Assembly (NCBI RefSeq): GCF_902167145.1
Contig: NC_050097.1
Coordinates: 117,647,982-117,711,981, forward strand
Origin: Zea mays
Taxonomy: Eukaryota; Streptophyta; Magnoliopsida; Poales; Poaceae
DNA length: 64,000 bases
Direction: 5' to 3'
Below, piece by piece: positions 1-10,418 of the stretch. Positions within the stretch are counted from its first letter, which is position 1. Each line of letters begins with the position of its first letter. The translations under genes and the position numbers were made by a program. Below the pieces are notes generated by a model. The model worked only from the letters and a program-made list of their open reading frames with translations, ran no database searches and was not told where the DNA came from.

Positions 1-475
1 AGGGGAGGGCGGCGCGTCAGGAGCTAATGTAGTAAGCAAGAAAGCATGATCCTCCATAAATCGCAAACATGCGGCGGACCCCGGTGCCCCCTCGCTGTCT
101 GTTGCTTTGGATCTGGAGGAGGCATACGCACGCGCGCGCGCCCTTGGTTGAGAGGGGGATTCGACGGGATTCTCCTGCTGGTGCTGGATGATCGACGGAG
201 GGAGGAAGTTGGAGAATTGGCCTCCGTCGACCGCCCAGCCCTGCCCCTGCGAGACCGAGACCGTCGGCCGTCGCGTCCTATGCCAGCTCAAGGCGGCCTG
301 CTATTTCTCTCCCTCTCGCTTTCTCTTCCCCTCCCCCACCGCGCATGCCGCCCAACCATCCACCCACACCCTTTCGTTTTTGCAACAACATTAGAATCAC
401 AAGGCCCAGCTCAATGCAACCATCTATGCTCGCCATGGGCTTCATAGCCAACGTTCTACTGAATCCTCTTTAAAG
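1..475. other. Unassigned GC-rich flanking sequence
   Basis: I recognise nothing here. The stretch is GC-rich with a short CG/CA alternating run near 125-142. A 133-residue open frame (46-447, plus) is rich in Pro, Arg and Ser, shows no family motif, and looks like chance coding in GC-rich DNA. It could be the decayed edge of a host gene or another transposon. Confidence 0.3.
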
Positions 476-531
476 ATTATTATTATTATTATTACTATTA
501 TTATTATTATTACTATTATTATTATTATTAC

Positions 532-574
<43 letters not shown>
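476..574. repeat. (TTA)n / (TAA)n trinucleotide microsatellite
   Basis: About 99 bp of ATT/TTA repeats interrupted only by a few ACT units. The minus-strand frame through it encodes a poly-isoleucine run, which is an artefact. Such arrays expand by replication slippage and are likely polymorphic between lines. Confidence 0.95.
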
Positions 575-575
<1 letters not shown>

Positions 576-1069
576 GAACATCCAATTTAATTTCCTCCAC
601 TATTGTTACATTCGATTTTCCTTCATGAATTACAAACCGGTTTTCTTTAAATCTCTTAACTTTTGTGATTTTTTTAATCTTAAGTAGTTTTATTAATGGT
701 TTTACTAATATAACACAACGCCAATACACACAAATCATACTAGGTTATAAGTTTAGGGTGATAAATTTGTCTACAAATATTTTACAGACAAAAATACATT
801 GTGCACTTCTTCCAACTTTGCCTCGGACTCGGGCCCACTTGAAAACTGTGGTTATCCCAGTGAAAAGCTCTGGTGTATGTTGCAGGATAGAGGGAGTATT
901 GTGAAATCTCAAAATAGTAGATTTAACAGAAGATAGTTGGATGGTGGAATCTCATTCATATTCTTCGAACCGTTCTCTTTTATCGTAGCCATAGGGCTTT
1001 AAAGCTGTAGAGAAAATTGTGATTTAAGGGTAAACTCGGATGCGTCTTAAATATATGTTAGGATCAAAT
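575..1069. other. Unassigned AT-rich sequence
   Basis: No frame, structural RNA or terminal repeat that I can support. AT-rich, probably decayed intergenic DNA leading into the LTR remnant that follows. Confidence 0.3.
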
Positions 1070-2240
1070 CTCACGTGTATAATAATTCATGATACAAAAA
1101 TCAATGTCACATATTTATTATATAATACGAGTTATGTACAAAAATAGCTAAATAAATACATCATATGACGACAACGATCCTTCACAACTATAGTTGACTG
1201 AGAGACGATAGCCTAGACCTCTCCAAATTTATCGTAGCATCCTTCATGCTTCTCATCTTGCAGTACCTATTCTTGACTGATGTGATTATAGCAAGTGTGA
1301 GCTCTCATATGGTCATCGCTCAGTAAGTGTGGGATATAATTTGTATGAGCTCACTTACGGTGGGGTCTCATGTGTAGTGTAAGGCTTACCAAGGAAAATG
1401 GTTAAGGTTGAGTGTTGCTTTTAATAAGTTGGTCAAAATTTTATTAGCAATTATTAAGTATAAGTGTATATCAACCAAATTAAATAATTGATCACAATGA
1501 TGAATAAATCCCACAATGCAACACAATATATGACTGGTTAAATTTAATTACATAAACTACTCATGTGAGAGTCCGAGTCGCTTATGATCATGAGCACGGC
1601 TGATATAATTGTTTTACACTCTCATATATTGTCCATCTTTACCCACAAGCCATGTTACCCATTTTGCCAAGGGGTCTCGACTCTCGTTCATCTATAACGA
1701 GGAGACGAGGCAGGGTAGCACTACAGGGCCTTTCCAAAGTTTCACTAGCACAAGAGAACCCACTACGGATTCAAGCAAAAAGGGACGATATAGGAATCTC
1801 TCGTCTGAAAAGCTATCGTAGACAGATCGACCTGAGAACCTCCCTATACCGGCAGCTTCCCACACCCCACTTGCCCCTTTTGGGAAATAATTAACTCACA
1901 CTAGCTTTCCTAATTAATCAGTCAAGGACATCCTATTCCACTCTTGTGGTAGCACTGTTTCCTCGGGTGGTCGCTCCATGTTCCAATTAACCAAAACAAT
2001 CTTATCATGAACAATAAATAATCCATTGACAATTAAATAGTTAACAGTGGTAAAATAACATGATCATGATTCATATGTAGAATAACACACAAAACCACGT
2101 AGAGCAATATCAAAGCTATCCAATAGTTCATTTGTATGCAAGGTGTAGGAAAGACAAACTAGATAATCTATCATGTGCCATCATCTTAACCTAATAGTGT
2201 CACGATGATTAATAGAACATTATTAGATCAAAGAATGTGA
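1070..2240 (-). mobile_element. Decayed Tekay-type gypsy LTR fragment
   Basis: The reverse complement of this stretch matches, in order, segments of the young Tekay-like LTR elsewhere in this window (20878-24061). Examples are the 'ctttacccacaagccatgt' block near 1635-1655, the 'ggtcgctccatgttccaatt' block near 1968-1988, and the 'ttggtcaaaattttatta' block near 1430-1447. Order and orientation are conserved although identity is patchy, so this is an old minus-strand LTR remnant, not a recent insertion. I cannot tell whether it is a solo LTR or part of a longer eroded element, and both ends are approximate. Confidence 0.65.
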
Positions 2241-2410
2241 TCAAGGACAATGGCATAGCTAGGGGCTATGCCAAGTATGCCCTGGCATACCTCCATGTGT
2301 CCAGCATATACACTATATATACAAATATATTTATAAAAAAAATTCAAAAATATCAAAGTATGCCCTGGCATGCCTCGGCGTGCCACCCCCGTTGGCCCCC
2401 GAGATCGCCG

Positions 2411-2622
2411 CCGCTCGCACGCCCGAGGAAACTGCTGTCGCCGCTCGCTTGCCCGAGGGAACCGCCACCCCTGCTAAAATCTAATCTCTCGCGGCCTGGG
2501 GGTGTTTTTATAGCCGCCCGAACCTGGTGTGGCTGAAACGAATGGCACTGTTGAGCCAGGGCTTTCTCTAGTTTTTGAAAGCCCAGAGCTCTAAATATAC
2601 AAACTCTCTCTATATATATAGG
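2411..2622. repeat. Left copy of ~210-bp direct repeat
   Basis: Matches 3841-4046 at roughly 80% by eye, in the same orientation. Both copies run from a CTCGCACGCCC start, through a GTTT(T)TATA(T)AG-like box, to a shared 'gagctctaaatatacaaact' end followed by TA dinucleotides. The two copies bracket a tandem array, so this may be a terminal repeat of an unrecognised element or simply a segmental duplication. Confidence 0.7.
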
Positions 2623-2796
2623 TGAGGATATTGAGCGCCCTGGACTTGCAATAGGACACAGGAAGCCCTAGCCAGCCCCTGCACCATCGGATGAGCCTGG
2701 ACGCTAGCCCCTTCTCGCATGCGTCCCATTCCTTGCATGCGTGCAGTTTGTTTACATTTGCATGCATAGAAATTAGGAAGGGTATTCGTTAACTGT
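2623..2796. other. Spacer between direct repeat and tandem array
   Basis: About 170 bp with no recognisable gene. Holds several CATGC-rich words that resemble the start of the tandem unit that follows. Confidence 0.3.
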
Positions 2797-3840
2797 TGCA
2801 TGCATGGAAACAAAAAAATCTGATTTGAATGTTTTCTTTCGTTCACAAATATAGGATTTCTATAATAGCCATGCAGCTAGGCTCGTTAGAAACATTTTAT
2901 GATATATACTAATACAAATTATATTACACAGTGTAGGTATTTATGCAATACGATACTCTGCGTAGAAAATCAGTTTCCTACTGCATGTGCACAAATTTAG
3001 GATGGCAAGAATATGAGTTGCGAAGAAATTAATTGACATGCATGGAAACAAAAAAAAATCTGATTTAAATGCTTTATTTCCCATAAATATAGGATCTCTC
3101 CAACACGGTGTAGATATTTATGCATTGTGGTGTACCGCGTAAAAATCTGTTTCCTACTGCATGTGTACAAATTTAGGATGATAATAATGTGTGTTGAAAG
3201 AAAATGGATTGACATGCATGAAAACAAAAAATCTGATTTAAATGCTTTATTTCATCCATAAAAGTAGCATCTCTACAACAGTCATGTAGATAGGATTGTT
3301 GGAACCAGTTTATGACATATACCGATACTAATTATGCTACACGATATAGATATTTATAGAGTGTGGTAGACCGCGTAAAAAATTTGTTTCCTGTTGCATA
3401 CGTACAAATTTAGAATGACAAGAATGTGCAGTGAAAGAAAATGGATTGACATGCATGCAAACAAAAAATATGATTTAAATGCTTAGTTTCCTCCATAAAT
3501 ATAGTATATCTTCAACAGCCATACATCTAGGCTCATTAGAACCAGTTTATGATATATACTGAGACTAATTATAGTACGCGGTGAATGTATTTATCCACTG
3601 CGGTACACTGTGTACAAAATCTGTTTTCTGTTACGTGCACACAAATTTATGATGACAAGAATGTGAGTTGAAAGAAAATGAATTTGCATGCATGGAAACA
3701 AAAATATGATTTTCAATGCTTTATTTTATCCATAAATATATGATCTCTCCAACAACTATAATATTAGGCTCGTTAGAACTAGTTTATGATATATACTGAT
3801 ACTAATTATGCTACATGTTAAAGTTATTTATGCATCACCG
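2797..3840. repeat. Tandem array of a ~237-bp unit, five copies
   Basis: The phrase 'catgcatg-aaacaaaaaa-tctgattt-aatgctt' recurs near 2797, 3032, 3209, 3446 and 3683, giving spacings of about 235, 177, 237 and 237 bp. The second unit carries a ~60-bp internal deletion and the last is partial. Each unit continues with related 'ataggatctctccaaca', 'gttagaaccagtttatgatatatac' and 'acaaatttaggatgacaagaatg' segments. Copies are diverged (roughly 80-90% by eye), so the array is not young. No coding potential. Confidence 0.85.
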
Positions 3841-4046
3841 ACGCTCGCACGCCCAAGGAAACGACCGCCACCGCTCGCTCGACCGAGGGAACCGCCACCC
3901 AAGTTAAAACCTAATCCTTGGTGGCCCTCATGGTGTTTATATAGCTGCCCGAACCTGGTGCGACTGAACTGGATGACACCGTTAAGTCAGGGCTTTCTCT
4001 AGTTATTGAAAGCTTAGAGCTCTAAATATACAAACTATATATATAT
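3841..4046. repeat. Right copy of ~210-bp direct repeat
   Basis: Partner of 2411-2622 and directly abutting the end of the tandem array. The 3' boundary is again 'gagctctaaatatacaaact' followed by a TA run, which makes this the best-defined edge of the repeat. Confidence 0.7.
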
Positions 4047-4732
4047 AACTATGTAGAAATAATTAATTAATGTAAGCTTCTTTTTGCCGTATTAATATTT
4101 TTTTGGAAAAAGTTAAATAATTTCATATGTGAAATGTTAATTATAGAACAAAATTTCCATTTTTTAGAGTAGCTCTCCAAAATATACAGTTCATTAAATC
4201 CATGATGTTTTTTTATTCGAGCTTTTATTAGAAAACTCTTTTATTTAGATTTTAGGATTAACTTTTTCGTAAATCCCAAAATTAATATTTTGATATGTTA
4301 CAAAAATTTAGTGCCGCATGTATATATGCATGCGCCATGCCAGTTGATGTTATGCTGCCGTCACCATGACTCCATGTACGTGTATATCCCGGATGTTCTT
4401 GCCAATGGCAGGGCGACCGGTACGTGCTGTCACCCATCCCTACCAGACCCAAAATTTTGCAGCAGGACAAGATCCATCTGATCACTGCTACCTACAACCG
4501 CGACGTCGACTTGTGCTTCCAGCCGTCTTGCCATCAGCAGGTGTAAAGGAGATGCATCTTACTAGTGAAATCGATCAAAATTCAGTCGGGTCCATCAATG
4601 AGTATCCGAGCATGCATAACACAATAGACTCCCTACGAAGCAGGAGCTAGCCAAGCTGTGTACGTACGTATAGACCTGACTTGCAAGCAGAGGCAGGTCC
4701 AAAGTGGGCCGGGGCAAAGTAGGCCATGACCT
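4047..4732. other. Unassigned intergenic sequence
   Basis: AT-rich to about 4300, then mixed composition. Short overlapping frames on both strands between 4282 and 4650 have no recognisable motifs. Ends at the target site of the LINE. Confidence 0.3.
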
Positions 4733-4741
4733 TTCCCTCAA
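4733..4741. repeat. Target-site duplication of LINE (left copy)
   Basis: TTCCCTCAA occurs here, next to the poly-T (minus-strand poly-A) end of the LINE, and again at 47723-47731 just beyond the LINE 5' end. A 9-bp direct repeat of this kind is normal for target-primed reverse transcription. Confidence 0.75.
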
Positions 4742-4976
4742 ATTTTTTTTTGAAAGGTAAAGACAAAAAGTTTGCCATTCCAATATATTAGAAGAGAGAA
4801 AAAACTTTACAAACTGACATAAACACAAAACAACTTAACAATCCTGTCCTAATTAAAACATTGACACTAAAATAAAGAGCCAACCCCCCTGACTAGGCAC
4901 CCAGCCGCTACAGGCAAGCTAGTCCTCCACCAACGAGCTCTTTCACTACCTGCACCACTTGCTCTATCGTTCTCTG

Positions 4977-7855
4977 TTATCCCTTGAAGATTATGTTGTT
5001 TCTTTTCAACCATAGGCTCCACCAGAAATAAATTAGAAGACCATCAAAACTTTTTCTTGATTGCTTGCTACAGAGCATCCTCAGTCTAAGCCACCACGAG
5101 TACAGTGTTCCCGTCTTTGAAGTACCGTCCAGGAACCGCAGATCAGCCCAAGACAAGATCATGCTCCACACTTCCTCGGCGAAGGGGCAATCCTTACAAA
5201 GGTGTGCCACTGTCTCAGGAGACAAATTACAAAGAGAACAATTTAGATTGCTAGGCCATCCCCGTTTTTGCATCCCCGTTTTTGCAGATTGTCTGAAGTT
5301 AAGATTTTGTTGTGCAACAATGTCCAAGCAAAGAAACAGCATTTTGGTTCAGTTTTTGCTTTCCAATGGAATTGATTTTAATTTTACAGAAGTTCGTTGT
5401 GAACTGAATTTTGTAGGCACTGCTTGAACTGTATTCCCCATCTGCCGACCATCTCCAAGAAATGATATCTTCGAGATCATTGAGGCCCTATGTACTGTTG
5501 ATTGGATGCCAAAGTGAGACGAATTCTCTCGCTTCCTCCTCCCGAGTGAAAGGCGCGTAGAACTGTATCCAGTAATTGTTGCGAAGAGCCTTGAACACCG
5601 TGATGTTCTTTCTTCTTGCTTTCTTGTATAGATTTGGTGCCATATTCTTTGGTGCTTGTCCTTCAATCCAACTGGATCCCCAGAAGTCCGTCATCTTCCC
5701 GTTACCAATAGTCACAATTGTTGATGCGTTGAAGAGATCCACATCCGCCTTGTCACATGGTAATTGCATGCCAACCCATGTTTTTTCTTTAACCTTCCAC
5801 CGTAGCCACAACCATCTTAGTCTTAGCGCTCTTGCAAAAAGCTCCAGGTCTAGTATTCCCAGACCCCCCTATTCTTTGGCAGACAAGTTGTGGGCCAGTT
5901 AATCAAGCAATGACCCCCGTTGCAAAATTGTGGACTATTCCCTTTCCAAAGAAAGCTTCTTCTTAACTTGTCAATTCTTTTAAGTAGCCATTTCTGCGTC
6001 GGAAAGACCGTCAGATGGTAAATAAGCTGAGCAGACAACACTGCTTTAACCAAGGTCTCCCTACCTGCCTTTGAGAGTAACCTTCCTTTCCATCCTGCTA
6101 GCCTTTTATTAATTTTTTCAATTAGAGGTTGAACGTCAACTCTCCTAACATTCCTGAAATGAAGAGGTAGACCAAGATACTTGCATGGAAATTTTGAGTA
6201 TTTGCCAGGGAACACATCCATCAGGTCTGGCCATAGAGTCTGGGGGTAACGAATCGGGAAAATTTCAGTTTTATCGATATTAATCTTCAGCCCTGAACAC
6301 CCTTCAAAAACTTCTAGAATCCTTTTTAGGACTTTAAAGTCCTCTTTATCTGCTCTAACAAACACTCCTGCATCATCTGCATACAGAGAACATCGCAGTT
6401 TAGCCTTTTTGGCAGAACTCGACCCAGAAGCCCAGCATCTGCCGCCATCTCAATCATCCTCTGCAAAAGATCCATTGCCAGGATAAACCGGAACGGGGAT
6501 AGCGGATCACCCTGACGTACGCCATGCATGTGCTTAATTGCATTTGTTTGTTGACCATTGACGATGATTTTTGAAGAGGAAGAGCCTAAAATTGTGGCGA
6601 TCCAATTCATCCACTTCTAGGAAAAACCTAGAGCTCCCAATACCTCTAACAGATAAGCCCAGTTGATGGAATCAAAAGCTTTTGATATGTCAAGCTTGAC
6701 AAAGAGGGTTGGATGTTTATTCCTATGAAGTTTCTGAATAACTTTTTGGACATAGAGAAAATTATCATGAATTGATCGTTTTTGAATGAACGCATTTTGA
6801 GCAGTGGAGACGATCTCATTCATTCCTGGCGCAAGTCTATTTGCTAAAATCTTGGTTAATATTTTCATGAAATTTGTTGATGAGGCTGATCGGTCTAAAC
6901 ATGCCAATCCTGTCAACACCCTCCCATTTTTGTAAAAGAGTGATATTTGCCTCATTAACGAGGTGCAGGTTTTTGCATCTATGGTGGTAGAAATCATGAA
7001 TTGCACTGGATAGATCATCTTTAATCAGCTCAAAACAGCACTTATAGAAAATCCCTATGAAACCATCTAGACCCGACGCCTTTTTAGAGTGCATTTCCAT
7101 AACCACATTTTTAATCTCATCCTCGTTGATCATAACATCCAGATCTGATAACTCAAAAAGACTATAGCCAAGGTTGCCCCACCTAACAACACTTTGTCTA
7201 GTACCCCTCCTACCAATAACTTCAGTGAAGTGATGATGGGCCACATGCAATTTATCTTCCTAACTAATGAGCAGTCTGCCGTCTTGAACAAGCGATCTGA
7301 TAAAAAAATTTCTTCTTCTGTTATTTGCCATCAAGTGATTTTTTTGTGTTTGCATCTCCCAGGCGCATCCAGACAAGTCTGGAATGCTGCCTAGCTCTTG
7401 CCTTTTGAACTGTTACTAGCCCGAGGATTTTCATTTTTAGACTTCTCCTGAACTCTAGTTTGTCCCCGGAGAGATGTCTGGATTCCTGCGCTTTCTCAAG
7501 GAGGGTAAGGACAGTCTGAATAATTGCTAGTTGCACTTTAAAATTGCCTACTGTCTTTCGTCGCCAGATCTTTAGAGCTTTAGTCGTGCGGGTCATCTTC
7601 ACATGCAGCCGAAGGATGGCATCTGAGGATCTAACACTGGACGTCCACGCTTGCTAAACCACCTCATTGAACCCATCAATTTTGTCCAAAAAGCTTCAAA
7701 TCTAAACCCCAAACACACCTTGCATAACTAAAGGGCAATGATCCAATGTCATGGACCCAATGGCCTGCAGATCGGCTTGAGGAAATAAATCATGCCACTC
7801 CGTAGTCGCCAAAATTCTGTCAATCCTAGACACCGTAGGGTCGACTTGTTCATTT
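4977..7855 (-). pseudogene. LINE ORF2, 3' part: end of endonuclease, RT, zinc-binding C-terminus
   Basis: Read right to left, the segment starts inside the endonuclease domain with SRIDRIL (catalytic Ser/Asp region) and LDHCPL (catalytic His) near 7700-7850. It then runs through a linker (7321-7602) and the RT core: NAFIQKRS-like motif near 6780, FVKLDISKAFDS near 6690, GVRQGDPLSP near 6500-6530, YADD at 6372-6383, then a thumb/connection region to 5850. The tail (about 4977-5342) has the CSLCN...H...C arrangement of the RT-associated zinc-binding domain found after plant L1 RTs. The frame is broken several times (for example near 6610, near 6380 and between 5342 and 5850). The protein would nick target DNA and copy the LINE RNA; this copy cannot. 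Confidence 0.85.
7851..7855. repeat. TSD of copia element (left copy)
   Basis: CATTT precedes the TGTTAG terminus of the left copia LTR and recurs at 44258-44262 immediately after the right LTR. The pair defines the ends of the 36-kb interrupted copia element. Confidence 0.95.
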
Positions 7856-8170
7856 TGTTAGAAATATAGGCATTTTCCATATCATTTTAATTCCATAAAT
7901 TAACATTATGGTGATGACATATAAAATATGATTAATCATAGACATCATGATGTCAAATATATTCATAACAATATGGAACATGAGAACATAAAACATATGA
8001 ATCATATAAATATAATAAGCATATAAACATGGTACATGCATCATGACGGAACAACTGAATATAAATAGACAGCAACATAAACAACATGACTGCAAAATTA
8101 AAACAAACAGATATGGTATATTACTAGCATGAACAGGCATTAGAAATATCATGATGTGATATGACAAAAC
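7856..8170 (-). repeat. Copia 3' LTR, distal fragment
   Basis: Matches the right LTR from 43145 onward (TGTTAGAAATATAGGC start) with few substitutions, then stops where Sirevirus A inserted. Continues at 37836. Confidence 0.95.
8166..8170. repeat. TSD of Sirevirus A (left copy)
   Basis: AAAAC before the 5' LTR; repeated at 37831-37835. The uninterrupted sequence can be seen in the other copia LTR near 43455, where AAAAC occurs once. Confidence 0.97.
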
Positions 8171-8399
8171 TGAAAGGGAAATGTGCCCTTGGGCCATTTC
8201 TAAGTATTTTGGTGATTTAGTGTCAAAACAAGTGCTTAAATGTAAAATGGTGAACAAAGTACAAACCAAGGATAAAGGTATGTTTCTCATACTTAGTACA
8301 TTGTTTTGTGGACTAATGTATTGTGTCTAAGTGCTGGAAACAGGAAAAATCCAATTGGAAATGTCTTGGCTCGAGCAGCCAAGAATCTGCTCAGTCTGG

Positions 8400-8542
8400 G
8401 AGCACCGGACTGTCCGGTGGTGCACCGGACAGTGTCCGGTGCGCCAGGCTGGCTCGAGCAAAGTGGCCGCTCTCGGGAATTCACCGGCGACGTACGGCTA
8501 TAATTCACCGGACTGTCCGGTGTGCACCGGACTGTCCGGTGC
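8400..8542 (+). repeat. Sirevirus LTR palindrome cluster
   Basis: Four copies of the CACCGGAC-N-GTCCGGTG palindrome, in two closely spaced pairs around 8402-8440 and 8506-8542, about 70-200 bp upstream of the TATA box. Such palindromes are a known conserved feature of maize Sirevirus LTRs; a regulatory or transcription-factor role is inferred from position only. Confidence 0.9.
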
Positions 8543-8609
8543 GCCAGACGACAGAAGGCAAGAATTGCCTTCCCAGATTGCTCTCAACGGCTCCTAGCTG
8601 CCTTGGGGC

Positions 8610-8617
8610 TATAAAAG
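8610..8617 (+). promoter_or_regulatory. LTR TATA box of Sirevirus A
   Basis: TATAAAAG in a GC-rich setting inside the 5' LTR, also present in the 3' LTR. Expected transcription start is about 30 bp downstream; that start is inferred. Confidence 0.75.
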
Positions 8618-9204
8618 GGACCCCTAGGCGCATGGAGGAGTACACCAAGCATTCCTACAACATTTCTAAGCACCAAGACCTTGATTCCGCGCATTCGTTT
8701 CATTGTGATAGCATATAGAGCTCTAGTGGAGTTGTGAACTCATTGAGTTGTGTTGCGAGCTCTTGTTGCGACTTGTGTGCGTGTTGTTGCTCTGATTTTT
8801 GAGTCTTGTGTGCGTTGCTCTTCCCTCCCTTACTCCGTGTTTCTTTGTGAACTTCAAGTGTAAGGGTGAGAGGCTCCAAGTTGTGGAGATTCCTCGCAAA
8901 CGGGATTGAGAAAAAGCAAGGAAAACACCGTGGTATTCAAGTGGGTCTTTGGACCGCCTGAGAAGGGTTGATTGCAACCCTCGTCCGTTGGGACGCCACA
9001 ACGTGGAGTAGGCAAGCGTTGGTCTTGGCCGAACCACGGGATAACCACCGTGCCATCTCTGTGATTGATTTATTGTGGTTATTGTGTTTTGACTCCTCTC
9101 TAGCCACTTGGCAATTATTGTGCTAACGATTAACCAAGTTTTGTGGCTTAAGTTTTCAAGTTTCACAGGATCACCTATTCACCCCCCCTCTAGGTGCTCT
9201 CAAT

Positions 9205-9217
9205 TGGTATCAGAGCC
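9205..9217 (+). other. Primer-binding site of Sirevirus A
   Basis: TGGTATCAGAGCC begins two bases after the LTR, complementary to the 3' end of initiator methionine tRNA, the usual copia primer. Confidence 0.93.
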
Positions 9218-9251
9218 GTTCTCTTCACAAAGGGTCTAACCGCCCGAAGAG

Positions 9252-10418
9252 ATGGATCCTAAGGGGAAGGGTATCGTGATCAACGATAAAGAGAAGGAGT
9301 CTTTCGTCAACGAGCCAAAGGATGACAAGCCTACCGACTCGGGCTCGGGTCATAGACGAAAAGATGGGAAGAAGAAGAAGACAAGGCACATTAAGGAGAT
9401 CGTCTACTACGACGACAGTGATGAGTCCACTTCTTCCCACAAGGACAACGACGACAATGACTACGACAAACGAAAGACGGTTAACTCGAACTTTTCTTTC
9501 GATTATTCGCGTATTCGTCAAAGTGCAAATGCTCATTTATTATCTATTCCACTTGGTAAACCTCCTCATTTTGATGGAGAGGACTACGGATTTTGGAGTC
9601 ACAAAATGCGTAGTCACTTGTTCTCTCTCCATCCTAGTATATGGGAGATTGTAGAGAGTGGAATGCACTTTGATAGTTCGGATAGTCCCATGTTCATTAA
9701 TGAGCAAATTCATAAGAATGCACAAGCTACTACTGTTCTTCTAGCTTCATTGTGTAGGGATGAATACCACAAAGTGAGCGGCTTGGATAACGCCAAGCAG
9801 ATCTGGGACACCCTCAAGATTTCACATGAGGGGAACGACGTCACCTTGCTCACCAAGATGGAGTTGGTGGAGGGCAAGCTTGGACGATTCGCAATGATAA
9901 GGGGCGAGGAGCCGACACAAACATACAACCGGCTCAAGACCCTTATCAACAAAATAAGGAGCTACGGAAGCACGCGATGGACGGACCACGACGTCGTCCG
10001 ATTGATGCTAAGGTCCTTTACCGTTCTTGATCCTCATTTGGTGAATAACATTCGTGAGAATCCCAGGTACACCAAAATGTCGCCCGAAGAAGTCCTTGGA
10101 AAATTTGTAAGCGGGCGAATGATGATCAAGGAGGCGAGGTATATGGACGACGCTCTAAACGGTCCAATCAATGAGCCTCAACCCGTTGCTCTCAAGGCAA
10201 CAAGGAGCAAGGAGGCGTTACCCAGCAAGGTAGCACAAATTGAGGCGGCCGGACTTAATGATGAAGAGATGGCTCTCATCATCAAGAGATTCAAGACGGC
10301 GCTTAAGGGTCGCAAGGGACAGCCAAGCAAGACCAAAGCCAAGGGGAAGCGCTCATGCTTCAAATGCGGTAAGATTGGTCATTTTATTGCTAACTGTCCC
10401 GATAATGAAAGTGACCAG
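9252..10418 (+). pseudogene. Sirevirus A Gag, N-terminal part with zinc knuckle
   Basis: Gag forms the particle shell and binds the RNA. The ATG at 9252 lies 35 bp after the PBS and is the natural start. The first ~80 residues are Lys/Asp/Ser-rich and low complexity. A copia Gag core follows from PHFDGEDYGFW near residue 100 to about residue 290. A single CCHC knuckle (CFKCGKIGHFIANC) lies at residues 369-382. The frame then runs directly into the LTR of Sirevirus B, hitting a stop two codons inside. It resumes in the same frame at 19875. Confidence 0.93.
10414..10418. repeat. TSD of Sirevirus B (left copy)
   Basis: ACCAG, repeated at 19870-19874, lies in the Gag codons of element A just after the zinc knuckle. 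Confidence 0.97.

Larger units (their letters stand above)
8171..9202 (+). repeat. 5' LTR of Sirevirus A
   Basis: 1032 bp, TG...CA. Contains a TATAAAAG box at 8610-8617 and, upstream of it (8400-8542), four palindromes of the CACCGGACTGTCCGGTG type. Ends in the C-rich stretch before GGTGCTCTCA that is typical of maize Sirevirus LTRs. Confidence 0.97.

Noticed and set aside
46..447. 133-codon frame at the left edge
   Set aside because: No domain, low-complexity Pro/Arg/Ser composition and no supporting promoter or splice context.
442..738. 98-codon minus-strand frame with poly-isoleucine
   Set aside because: Produced entirely by the TTA microsatellite.
8400..8542. Regular palindromic repeats that look like a CRISPR array
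   Set aside because: Spacing is irregular, spacers are part of the LTR, the same pattern occurs in all four Sirevirus LTRs, and the genome is a plant.
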